DNA of 64,000 bases from Smaragdicoccus niigatensis DSM 44881 = NBRC 103563 (GTDB lineage: Bacteria > Actinomycetota > Actinomycetes > Mycobacteriales > Mycobacteriaceae), in contig NZ_AQXZ01000019.1 of NCBI RefSeq assembly GCF_000380645.1, forward strand, positions 896,761 to 960,760, read 5' to 3'. Numbering within the stretch: position 1 is the stretch's first letter; every line of letters starts with the position of its first letter. The translations under genes and the position numbers were made by a program. Below are positions 50,401 to 57,171 of the stretch, in pieces. A model generated the notes under the pieces. It did no database searches. It was not told the DNA's origin and was given only the letters and a program-made list of their open reading frames with translations.

Positions 50401-53400
50401 GCGACGTCGTCGTGCGCCAGGAACGCGGCCTCGATCTCGCCGAGTTCGATTCGGAGACCACGAAGCTTCACCTGGAAGTCAGTACGGCCGATGTACTCGA
50501 CCTCGCCGTTCGGCAGCCAGTGCACGAGGTCGCCGGTGCGGTACATCCTCCCCGGTCCGTAAGGGTCCGCGACGAAGCGGTCCGCAGTGAGGTCGGGACG
50601 AGCGACGTAACCGCGCGCGAGCTGAACGCCCGTCAGGTAGAGCTCACCCGGGACACCGACCGCGACTGGCTGCAGGCGGGAATCGAGGACGCGAAGCCCG
50701 GTGTTCCAGACCGGCGCACCGATCGGGACCGTGACGGCGTCGTCATCGGTGACTTCGTGGAACGTGACGTCGACGGCAGCCTCGGTCGGGCCGTAGAGGT
50801 TGTGGACCTTCACGCCCGGGATGAGCTGACGAAGCTTCTGCGCGGTCTGGGCCGGAAGTGCTTCACCGGAGGCGAAGACCATGCGCAAACTCGTGGCGTT
50901 TGGCGCAGCTTCGGACCCCACGAACACCGCCATCATCGACGGCACGAAGTGCGCGGTCGTGACGTGCTCGTCGTGCATGAGTCCGGCGAGGTACTCAGGG
51001 TCGCGGTGACCATCTGGCTTCGCAATGACGAGACGTGCACCGATTTCGAGCGGCCAGAAGAGTTCCCACACGGAGACGTCGAACGTGACCGGGGTCTTCT
51101 GGACGACAACGTCCTCGGCGGTCATGCCGTAGGCGCCCTGCATCCACTCGAGACGGTTGACGATCGCACGGTGCGAGACACCGACACCCTTGGGGCGTCC
51201 GGTCGAACCCGACGTAAAGATGACGTAGGCGACGTTGTCAGGGGCAGCGTTGCGTTCCAGCGGCGCAGCCGAGACGTCGCTCAGATCCAACTGCGCGAGG
51301 AATTCCTCCGTCAGGAACGCCACCGGCTTGGCGGTCTCGAGGATGTACTCGATGCGCTCGGCCGGGTGGTCCGGATCGATCGGAACGTAGGCACCACCAG
51401 CGGTGATGACCGCGTAGATCGCGGCGAGCATGTCCGCGCTGCGGCGCATGCCGACCGCAACGAACGACTCGGGTCCGACACCCATCGACTGCAAGTGGCG
51501 GGCAAGCTTGTTCACGCGCGCGGAGAACTCCGCGTACGTCAGGGTCTCCCCCTCGAACGTGACGGCAGCAGCGTCCGGCGTCCGCGCGACCTGCGCGTCG
51601 AACTTCGAGACAAGCGTCTGCGTCTGGTCGACGTCGTGCTGGGTCTGGTTCCAGGTTTCGAGGACGGTCTGGCGCTCTTCGTCGCTGATCAGGTCGACGT
51701 CGCCGACGACGACCTTCGGGTTCGCCGCCGCCGCACTGACGATCCGCGCGAAACGGTCGGCGAAGCCCGCGATCGTGGACTCGTCGAACAGGTCCGTCGC
51801 GTAGGTGAATTCGGCGCCGATGCCCTCCGAGACGCCGTCGACGGTGAAGCGCTCGCCGAGGGTCAGCTGCAGATCCCACTTCGACATCGCGATGTCTGGT
51901 TCGATCGCGGTGACCGTGAGGTCGGGCATTTCGAACGCGCTCTGCGTCATGTTCTGGAAGATCAGGCCGACCTGGAACAGCGGCGAATGCGCCTGCGTCC
52001 GAGGCGGATTCACGACCTCGACAAGACGCTCGAACGGGACGTCAGCGTGCTCGAACGCGGTGATGTCGGTTTCGCGCGCGACGGCGATCATGGCCTCGAA
52101 GCTCGACGACAGGTCGACCTGGGTGCGCAGCACGAGGGTGTTGACGAACATGCCGACGAGGTGGTCGAGAGCCTCTTCGTCGCGACCGGCGACAGCGGTA
52201 CCGACTGCGATGTCCGTGGTTCCCGACAGTCGTGCCAGCAGCACGCTGAACGCCGCGTGCAGGACCATGAACAGCGAGGCACCGCGTTCGCGCCCGATTT
52301 CGGTCAGAGCGTGGGTGGTCGCGGCATCGAAGTCGAAGCGGTACGACCCACCGCGCAGTGACGCCACCGACGGGCGGATGCGGTCCGCGGGGAGTTCGAG
52401 AACTGTGGGCAGCCCGGCAAGTTCGGCGAGCCAGTGCTTTTCCTGCGCCGCGATGAGCGAATCGGGGTCGTTCTCGTCGCCGAGAACCTCACGCTGCCAG
52501 ATCGAGAAGTCGGCGTACTGAACGGCGAGCGGTTCCCACGCCGGGGGCTGACCGTTGGCCCGGGAGGCGTACGCGATCATCAGGTCGCGCGCGAGCGGAC
52601 CGACGGAGTAGCCGTCGCCCGCGATGTGATGCACGACGACGACCAGCACGTATTCCTGGATTGGCGCGTCGGTGACGGAGAAGAACGCGACCTTGACCGG
52701 GACCTCGGTCGTGACGTCGAAACCGGTCGTGACGACCTCGGCAGCTTTGGCCAAAACCTGGTCTGACGTGACTTCGACGAGGTCGAGATCGATGCCGCCG
52801 GTCGGGCGGACGTCCTGGTACGGCAGGCCGTCGAACTCGGGGTAGACCGTGCGCAGAACCTCGTGCCGGTCGACGACGTCCGCGACCGCGGCCTGCAGAG
52901 CCGAGATGTCGAGGTTGCCGGAAAGCCGGATCGCGAGCGGGATGTTGTAGACCGCCGACGCCGGGTCGAAGCGGTTGAGGAACCACATGCGCGACTGTGC
53001 GAGCGACAGCGGGATTCGCGCGGGACGCTCCTGCGGAGCGAGTGCCTTGTGGCCGCCCTCGCCGACGTGATCGGCGATTGCAGCGGCGAGTTCGGCAACG
53101 CTGCTGGATTCGAACACCACGCGCGGCGGAATGCGCATGTCGAGCGCCGCGCCGACGCGCGCCGCAACCTGCGTGGCGAGCAGCGAGTTACCGCCGAGGT
53201 CGAAGAAGTCGTCGTCCGCACCGACGCGCTCGATGCCGAGAATGTGCCCGAACACCGACGCCACCGTCTCCTCGACGAGGCCCGTGGGGGCACGGAATTC
53301 CTTGGCCTGGATCTCCGGCGCCGGCAGCGCTTTGCGATCGAGCTTGCCGGACGTGTTGAGCGGGAAGGCGTCCATCACGACGTACGCCTCGGGGAGCATG

Positions 53401-55856
53401 TACGACGGGAGCTTCTCCGCGAGGAGGCGCTTCAGACGGTCGAGGTCGATCGTCTCCCCCGGCACCGGGACCACATAGCCGACGAGCTGTTGCTGGCCCG
53501 CCGCAGTTTCGCGGACAATCGCCGCAGCCTGGCTTACCGAGGTATCGCCGAGCATGTCGGCTTCGATCTCACCGAGTTCGATGCGCTGACCACGCAGCTT
53601 CACCTGGAAGTCAGTGCGGCCGATGTAGTCGAGAACGCCGTCCGCGCGGAGTTTCACGAGGTCACCCGTGCGGTACATACGACCGCCGTCGCCACCGAAC
53701 GGATCGGCGACGAAGCGGTCGCTCGTCAGGTCGGGACGCGTGAGGTAGCCGCGAGCGACCTGCACACCCGCGAGGTAGAGCTCGCCCGGCACTCCCGGCG
53801 GAGTCGGGTGCAGGCGCGAGTCGAGGACGTAGCAGCGGACGTTCCACTCCGGGATACCGATCGGAACGGCGACCCGGTGCTCCGGTTTGGCCTGCTCGTA
53901 GGTGACCGAGACAGCAGCCTCGGTCGGACCGTAGAGGTTGTGGAGACCGGCGTCCGAAAGCTGCAGCCAGTCCTGTGCCGTGGCGGCGGGCAGAGCCTCA
54001 CCGATGGCGAAAACGTGCCGGAGGGTGACGAGTTCGTCGCGCTGCGCCGCGCCGATGAAGACGCTGAGCATCGACGGGACGAAGTCGGTGATCGTGGCCT
54101 GGTGTTCGGCGACCATCGCCGAGACGTACTGCGGATCCTTATGCCCGTCCGGCGAGCACAGCACGAGCTTGGCGCCGACCATGAGCGGCATCCAGAAGCC
54201 CCACAGCGAGACGTCGAACGTCGTCGCGGTCTTCTGCAGGTAAACGTCGTCGCTGGTCAGGCCGTATTCGACGTTCATCCACCGCATCTGGTTGATGACC
54301 GCGGCGTGGCTGACGGCGACGCCCTTCGGACGACCAGTCGAGCCCGAGGTGAAGATGACGTACGCGATGTTGGTCGGGCACAGCGGTGCGACGCGGTCCG
54401 CGTCGGTGACTGTTTGCGTGCTGTACCCGCTGTAGTCGACATCGTCGATGATGACGACCGGCGCGACCTCGGTCGTGAATGCGTCCGATGAGTTCGTGAG
54501 AACGCACACCGGTTCGGCGGTTTCGAGGATGTAGTCGATGCGCTCGGCGGGATGGTCCGGGTCGACCGGAACCCACGCGCCACCGGCAGAGACGGTGGCG
54601 TAGAGGCCGACCATGAGGTCGATGCCGCGGCGCATCGCGAGGCCGACGCGCGCTTCGGGTCCGACACCGAGCGAGATGAGGTGACGCGACAGCGTGAACA
54701 CTCGGTCTGCGAACTCGCGGTAGGTCAGCGACTGTCCCTCGGCGACCAACGCGACGGCGTCGGGGGTGCGCGCGACCTGGCGCTCGAACTCGGTGAGCAG
54801 CGACGGAGTGTCCGGGACGACCCCCGGAATCGGACCCTCGACCGGTTCGAACAGGCCGTCACGGTTGACGCGAACCTTGACGCCGGTGCGGAGGATGCGC
54901 GAGCCATCGGGGGCCGCGATCAGGTGAGTTGCGGTGGTCGTGGCGCCCTTTAGCGAGCGTGCGATTCCCGGGCCGGACAGGTAGAGCTCACCTGCACTGT
55001 CGACGGCGGCTGGACGCAGCTTGCGATCGAGAACCTGAGCGGTGACGCCCGCGAGGCCGGAGCCCAGCGACACCGGGCCACCGGGAAGCAACGCGGCGCC
55101 GTTCGTGCCGAGCCAGCCGGCGGCGAGCGGTGCATAGAGGCTCTTGACGGTCCAGCCGGCTTCGGACCAGCGGGTGACCGGTGCAGGTTCGACGATGTCG
55201 CCGACGAGCACGACGGTGCCTTCGCCATCTACGGCTTCGGTATCCGGCGACGGGACGACATGGGTGGCGTCCGCAGGGTTCGTGCGGACCAGCGCGGCAC
55301 CGACGGATGCGGCGGCGACTGTGGCCAGGAAGGTTGTTCCGTAGACGCGCGAGTCGGCAGTGATGCCGAGCGCCTCGGTGAGGGCGGGGAGGCCAGCGAG
55401 TCCGGCGTGCGTCATGACTGCGTCGCCGACGATTGCGGCGTGCTCAGCGCGGACCTGGCGAACTCGGTCGGCGTAGGTCACCGGCTCTGCCGAAGCAGCA
55501 TTCATCTCTGCGGTGAGTTCGACGCTGCTGATTCGGGTCTCGGCGTTGTCCGAGACCGCGGCACCGGTCTTCGCCACGGCCCAGAATGCGACGACATCCG
55601 ATTCGTCGATCGCGACGACATCCTCGGCGCCGATTCCGCGACCGATGAGAACCCAGGCAAGGCGCGACGACTGCGCGTCGAGTTCGGCGTAGGTCAGTTG
55701 TCCGGTCGGCGAGATGACTGCGACCGCAGCCGGATTCGACTCGGTGGCGGTCGCGAGGATCTGCGGGAGCAAAAGCGCACGCGCGCGCCGGCGAACCGGC
55801 CGCTCAGGCCGGCCTTCTCGGCCCGGCCGTGTGCGTTCTCTGCCACCGCTGGTCAT
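41484..55856 (-). CDS. Four-module nonribosomal peptide synthetase (A*-A-T-C-A-T-C-A-T-E-C-A-T-TE)
   Basis: The 4790-residue protein reads: degenerate A* about 25-350; A1 355-845; T1 860-930 (Ser about 892); C1 945-1375 (HHIAGDG about 1076); A2 1400-1885; T2 1900-1970; C2 1990-2420 (HHISGDG); A3 2440-2920; T3 2935-3005 (GGDSILS, the form seen before E domains); E 3050-3490 (NHLAIDGVSW, EGHGRE); C3 3510-3940 (HHIVLDG); A4 3960-4440; T4 Ser4489; TE 4540-4790 (GWSLGG, Ser4623). All four active A domains keep TSGSTG. By hand I read specificity codes DVWDFILVSK (A1, unassigned), DVWHFSLVDK (A2 and A3, serine) and DALFAGVMVK (A4, hydrophobic?). Predicted product: X-Ser-D-Ser-hydrophobic, released or cyclised by TE. 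The first module has no C domain. No MbtH, tailoring or PPTase gene is in the window. Confidence 0.95.
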   Translation of the reverse strand: MTSGGRERTRPGREGRPERPVRRRARALLLPQILATATESNPAAVAVISPTGQLTYAELDAQSSRLAWVLIGRGIGAEDVVAIDESDVVAFWAVAKTGAAVSDNAETRISSVELTAEMNAASAEPVTYADRVRQVRAEHAAIVGDAVMTHAGLAGLPALTEALGITADSRVYGTTFLATVAAASVGAALVRTNPADATHVVPSPDTEAVDGEGTVVLVGDIVEPAPVTRWSEAGWTVKSLYAPLAAGWLGTNGAALLPGGPVSLGSGLAGVTAQVLDRKLRPAAVDSAGELYLSGPGIARSLKGATTTATHLIAAPDGSRILRTGVKVRVNRDGLFEPVEGPIPGVVPDTPSLLTEFERQVARTPDAVALVAEGQSLTYREFADRVFTLSRHLISLGVGPEARVGLAMRRGIDLMVGLYATVSAGGAWVPVDPDHPAERIDYILETAEPVCVLTNSSDAFTTEVAPVVIIDDVDYSGYSTQTVTDADRVAPLCPTNIAYVIFTSGSTGRPKGVAVSHAAVINQMRWMNVEYGLTSDDVYLQKTATTFDVSLWGFWMPLMVGAKLVLCSPDGHKDPQYVSAMVAEHQATITDFVPSMLSVFIGAAQRDELVTLRHVFAIGEALPAATAQDWLQLSDAGLHNLYGPTEAAVSVTYEQAKPEHRVAVPIGIPEWNVRCYVLDSRLHPTPPGVPGELYLAGVQVARGYLTRPDLTSDRFVADPFGGDGGRMYRTGDLVKLRADGVLDYIGRTDFQVKLRGQRIELGEIEADMLGDTSVSQAAAIVRETAAGQQQLVGYVVPVPGETIDLDRLKRLLAEKLPSYMLPEAYVVMDAFPLNTSGKLDRKALPAPEIQAKEFRAPTGLVEETVASVFGHILGIERVGADDDFFDLGGNSLLATQVAARVGAALDMRIPPRVVFESSSVAELAAAIADHVGEGGHKALAPQERPARIPLSLAQSRMWFLNRFDPASAVYNIPLAIRLSGNLDISALQAAVADVVDRHEVLRTVYPEFDGLPYQDVRPTGGIDLDLVEVTSDQVLAKAAEVVTTGFDVTTEVPVKVAFFSVTDAPIQEYVLVVVVHHIAGDGYSVGPLARDLMIAYASRANGQPPAWEPLAVQYADFSIWQREVLGDENDPDSLIAAQEKHWLAELAGLPTVLELPADRIRPSVASLRGGSYRFDFDAATTHALTEIGRERGASLFMVLHAAFSVLLARLSGTTDIAVGTAVAGRDEEALDHLVGMFVNTLVLRTQVDLSSSFEAMIAVARETDITAFEHADVPFERLVEVVNPPRTQAHSPLFQVGLIFQNMTQSAFEMPDLTVTAIEPDIAMSKWDLQLTLGERFTVDGVSEGIGAEFTYATDLFDESTIAGFADRFARIVSAAAANPKVVVGDVDLISDEERQTVLETWNQTQHDVDQTQTLVSKFDAQVARTPDAAAVTFEGETLTYAEFSARVNKLARHLQSMGVGPESFVAVGMRRSADMLAAIYAVITAGGAYVPIDPDHPAERIEYILETAKPVAFLTEEFLAQLDLSDVSAAPLERNAAPDNVAYVIFTSGSTGRPKGVGVSHRAIVNRLEWMQGAYGMTAEDVVVQKTPVTFDVSVWELFWPLEIGARLVIAKPDGHRDPEYLAGLMHDEHVTTAHFVPSMMAVFVGSEAAPNATSLRMVFASGEALPAQTAQKLRQLIPGVKVHNLYGPTEAAVDVTFHEVTDDDAVTVPIGAPVWNTGLRVLDSRLQPVAVGVPGELYLTGVQLARGYVARPDLTADRFVADPYGPGRMYRTGDLVHWLPNGEVEYIGRTDFQVKLRGLRIELGEIEAAFLAHDDVAQSAALVVDTPTGQRLVGYIVPTDGAAPDPAALQEFLGHGLPEYMVPQTIMILDAFPLNPSGKLDRKALPAPEIERREFRAPSTELETAVAEIFSGVLGVEQVGADDDFFDLGGNSLLAMQAVARLGKRLDARVPVRLIFDAPAVAQMAVRLESLVGSGAAIPLVAKARPDRVPLSLAQQRMWFLNRFEPESAIYNIPIAVRLDGQLDVDALKQAIHDVVDRHEVLRTVYPEIDGLGVQQVLPTDAAVPDVVVTAVTEEGILDAVVRFAVVGFDVTTEVPIRVGLFEISENSRVLVVVVHHISGDGVSMGPLARDVMIAYGSRAAGAEPAWTPLAVQYADFALWQREVLGHEDDESSLISEQVRYWKQQLAGLPTVIDLPADRPRPAVASYRGGMRRMTIDADLVSRLNETARATDTSLFMVVHTALAVLLSRLSATTDIAIGTPVAGRGERELDDMVGMFVNTLVLRTDVEPSATFSQLLAQTRETDLGAFAHADLPFERLIEVLKPERSQAYSPLFQVMLTFQNIASTTFELPDLTVAGVPFDDGLAKFDLQVTLGDNGQGGMNVELNYATDLFDAETIDVFGERYVRVLEALAADVNSAAAAVPLAHADELSQIASWNDTQHDVDLSQTLVSMFEAQAARTPDATAVVFEGESVTYAEFSSRVNRLARHLQSMGVGPESFVAVGLRRSIDMLASIYAVITAGGAYVPIDPDHPAERIEYILETAQPAAVLTEDFLAELDLSEVSAEPLKRVAAPDNLAYVIFTSGSTGRPKGVGVTHKAIVNRLEWMQGAYSMTADDAVVQKTPVTFDVSVWELFWPLEIGARLVIAKPDGHRDPEYLAQLIADNNVTTAHFVPSMMAVFVASDSADQATSLRMVFASGEALPSNTAQKLRQLIPGVKVHNLYGPTEAAVDVTFHEVTDQDTASVPIGAPVWNTGLRVLDARLQPVPVGVPGELYLTGVQLARGYVGRPDLTSDRFVADQNGTRMYRTGDLVHWLPNGEVEYIGRTDFQVKLRGLRIELGEIEEALHRHETVAQAAVIVRTDGPADALVGYVVGEPGTAPNPETLKSFIAESVPEYMVPAVIMVLDALPLNASGKLDRKALPAPAVERKPYRAPVGETETAIAEIFAQLLGMERVGADDSFFALGGDSILSIQLVARARARGIVFTPREVFEQKTIQGLALVARHGDEAVEVLAELEGGGVGEILVPPVVRHMLGWGGSLDRFIQSLVLETPANATSEQVLEVVTAVVKRHDVLRSRFTTDPQTWETLPFDDFDVSRLLHTVTVEGDLEAVARREFAAAVDRLKPADDIVAQFVWLDVKDAPGRMLVIINHLAIDGVSWRILVPDFVKAGLLVLAGQEPALDPVGTSYRRWSYALAEKATTPHLTDQINIWREMSLATDPLIGSRDFDAELDLAPTAKSISVSVDAAVTRALLTNVPAAFHGGVNDGLLSALALAASVWRLRRGIDERSLLVQLEGHGREEQLVPGADVSQTIGWFTTVFPMWFRYPDVDPEAALRGSARDLDRLVKNVKERLLSAPDNGIGYGILSHLNDSTAELLANPARPQIAFNYLGRTGEAGAEASSGLGWLPAADQLGLTAETDPDRPVAALVDINAIVTGDTLSATFAYATEVVEERDAQEFADLWAQALTAIAEHAQRPDAGGHTPSDFPLVRVSQNDVDSLESRFGQLANVWSLSPLQLGFVFHNVLAGGGTDVYTTQVIIELEGVVDSARLRTAASALLRRYPNLRAGFTVTPDGAPVQVVAHDVVEMPWRDLDLSQEPDPAAAARQFAANDQAAGFDLANPPLLRFTLITLGDGKFQLVLTNHHIVLDGWSLPLLMKDMLIVYATRGDDSVLAPVRPFGDYLRWLSSRDEATSREAWAKSLLELGEPTHITSGGGGEPGHKAFTIDADTTVKIGELARQIGVTANTIVQAAWGLLVARLTGRSDVLFGATVSGRPAELAGVEAMVGMFINTIPVRVRIDEDETVADLLRRVQGEQADLMDHHHLGLTTIAAAANTEISIDTLIAFESYPIDREGLAAESASIDGLMLTGVRPNNDTHFPLTLMVEPGQELVFTATYQSEAITAEALDTVIERFQMIVGKLVDQPESRIDAITLVADGDVEVLLSQTGPGEVVPRTLPQILDDAVRANPDGQAISNAGRTLTYREADELTNRLARHLIARGIGPEDRVAVGITRSADSVLAEWAITKTGAAFVPVDPRYPEDRIAHMVNDSGSVVGLTVQAAKSQLPESVEWISINDLDLQDLSADTITDAERVRPLRLTNTAYVIYTSGSTGLPKGVLVSHTGLGSFTDAQRDSYRVTSDSRVLHFASPSFDASVLEMLFALGASACLVIVPTDVFGGSDLADALRTERVTHLFMTPAALASVDPTGIDDLRVLAIGGEAYSPELVRRWGDTRDFFNVYGPTEASMVTNIGDPVRPGDPLTIGQLVRGVWARVLDHRLRPVPVGVPGDLYLTGPQLARGYHERFGLTAGKFVADPFAADGSRMYQTGDVVKWTPDWRLDYVGRSDFQVKIRGFRVELGEIDSVFMAHSSVDLAATIAHKSSTGAAALVTYVAGVPGHTPNAAELRSFVAERLAPHMVPASIMILDEIPLNPSGKLNRAALPEPTFTAAEYRAPSTPTEEAIAAAFAESLGVERVGADDDFFELGGNSLLAVDARSRIAERLGLDLRLQLFFTAPTVAELAARIDAGDAEATADEGLSVVLPFRTTGSREPLFCIHPAVGLSTMYAALIPYVDADRPLYGVQTPGIFEPEYAYATLEEVAARYVSEIRRVQPEGPYHLLGWSLGGAIAHEMAVQLQAAGAEVGTLISLDSRHHINPEDIYSLIRTGLAGAGVDIGDENLAEMTDERAEELFAALDAASLSLNVAHVKGLFKAALRNVELLNEFTPNTVEGDFVFVGAGADPYDVSDGATVWGPYVVGTVEDLQVPFAHDQLFFPEALAAWAPRLNDWLG
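46842..53024 (-). repeat. Duplicated C-A-T modules within the NRPS gene
   Basis: Module 2 (about 49947-53024) and module 3 (about 46842-49889) encode near-parallel C-A-T units. The A domains share long identical stretches around VTFDVSVWELFWPLEIGARL and the VKVHNLYGPTEAAVDVTFHE region and have the same serine code. This indicates module duplication or later gene conversion. Boundaries are approximate. Confidence 0.75.
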
Positions 55857-55951
55857 CCAAACCCGCCTTTCTTACACCCGGGTCGACATTACCGAACCGT
55901 GAGGGTGGGAAATGCACGTGTTTGCCCTGCTGTGACCCACTTCAGGTAGGG

Positions 55952-56272
55952 CTAGCGGGTCTGGAACATGAAATGTCCACGCAGCGCCTGCAATGCGTCG
56001 TCGCTCAGCGAGGGGTGGCGCCGCTGCATCTCGGAGTGAACAAAATCACCGGCCTGCTGCCATTCGAGCTTTTGCCAATCGATCGGCATGTTGCCCGATT
56101 CGTGGAGCAACGGTCGGATAGCCGCGAGAAGCACCGCCGCGCGTTCAGCGCCATAGTGGGCCGTCATCTTCTGTTCGCTGAGGATCGGCGCACCCTGCGG
56201 ACTGCCGTGTGACAGTCCCCAAACGATGGCCTCACTCAGTTCGGCGTCGGTGACTGTTGGCTCAGGATTCAT
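55952..56272 (-). CDS. 106-residue protein of unknown function
   Basis: Starting at ATG 56272, the protein MNPEPTVTDAELSEAIVWGL... ends SDDALQALRGHFMFQTR. It is predicted to be mostly helical and cytosolic, with no recognised motif. The start overlaps the stop of the acyl-CoA-dehydrogenase-like gene as ATGA, so it is the third gene of a coupled set led by the TIR protein. Upstream in-frame codons to 56359 are rejected because of that overlap. Confidence 0.65.
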   Translation of the reverse strand: MNPEPTVTDAELSEAIVWGLSHGSPQGAPILSEQKMTAHYGAERAAVLLAAIRPLLHESGNMPIDWQKLEWQQAGDFVHSEMQRRHPSLSDDALQALRGHFMFQTR

Positions 56273-57171
56273 TTTCGAGCGACCGCTTCCCACGCCGTCT
56301 CCAACCGCGCGGCGCGCACCCGATTGGCGACCTGAAGGATCGCCTTGTCGCGGCTCCACATGGCGGCGGTTTCGAGGTCGGCGCTATTCCATAGCGCGTC
56401 GAGTTTGGCGAGTCCGTCCGTCATCTGTGCCATGACGCCGGCCAGAGCGATGTGAACCGTCGGCGACGAGGGATCTGCTGCGCCCAGCGTGCGCAATGCG
56501 GCGAACGATGCGAGAAGACTCTCGATCACATCCGGTGGCCACGGGGATTCCCGCGCGACGCGGATCATCCAGCCGACCGTCGCCGCGCTGACGTGGATGT
56601 CTTCAACAGTCCGGAAAGGTTTGACGTACTGGAGGTAGCCGTCGCCGTCGTAGACCTCTGCCACCTGGACATTCTCCAGCGTCACTTCGCTGTGCGGCAG
56701 TTCCGGGACGATCGGCAGCGGCGGACGATCCGTGACCGTGACTCCGTCCTGCTCGGCATTCACCCGGACGAGTTTGAGGACGGGCCGCCCGTCGCCGCTG
56801 GTCCCCTCCTTGGCGACGACCAGCAGTTCCGTTGCCGCGCTCCCCATCGTGACGAAGGTTTTCGTGCCGTTGACGACCCCTTTTTCGAGCGTCGTCTGGA
56901 TCGCTCGCGGGTGCCCGCCACCGGCTTCGGTCACGCACATGGCGGCCAAGTGCCCGGCGAGATCCGGGATCAAGGCACGCAGTGCCGCGTTGTAGCCCGC
57001 ACCGAAGGCATGGGCGACACTCCCCGCCGCGAATCCGCCGGCGGCTGCGATATCAACAGTGTCCTCGAATGCCGCAGCGACCGAGCGGGTCGCGGTCCAC
57101 CAGTCGTCGATCGAGGTGGCGGGCGCGGGGATTTCGGCGGTGAGCAGGAAGCGGAAGACGTCGGCGGTCAC
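56269..57171 (-). CDS. Acyl-CoA-dehydrogenase-like protein (short)
   Basis: The 300-residue protein (GTG start) resembles the acyl-CoA dehydrogenase fold: LAAMCVTEAGGGHPRAIQTT, then NGTKTFVTMGSAATELLVVA and a helical C-terminal half. It is shorter than the usual 380 residues, and the C-terminal catalytic region and Glu are not recognisable, so it may not be an active dehydrogenase. Its start overlaps the stop of the TIR gene (GTGA) and its stop the next start (ATGA). Being coupled to a TIR-STAND protein is unusual. Confidence 0.65.
   Translation of the reverse strand: MTADVFRFLLTAEIPAPATSIDDWWTATRSVAAAFEDTVDIAAAGGFAAGSVAHAFGAGYNAALRALIPDLAGHLAAMCVTEAGGGHPRAIQTTLEKGVVNGTKTFVTMGSAATELLVVAKEGTSGDGRPVLKLVRVNAEQDGVTVTDRPPLPIVPELPHSEVTLENVQVAEVYDGDGYLQYVKPFRTVEDIHVSAATVGWMIRVARESPWPPDVIESLLASFAALRTLGAADPSSPTVHIALAGVMAQMTDGLAKLDALWNSADLETAAMWSRDKAILQVANRVRAARLETAWEAVARK

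Noticed and set aside
48921-52361. 1146-codon open frame on the plus strand opposite the NRPS
   Set aside because: It is antisense to the conserved A, T and C domains; its translation is rich in Arg, Asp and Val with no known motif, as expected for a shadow of high-GC coding DNA.
41484-55856. NRPS as a siderophore synthetase
   Set aside because: No ornithine hydroxylase, dihydroxybenzoate genes or iron uptake genes are in the window, and two serine codes alone are not enough.
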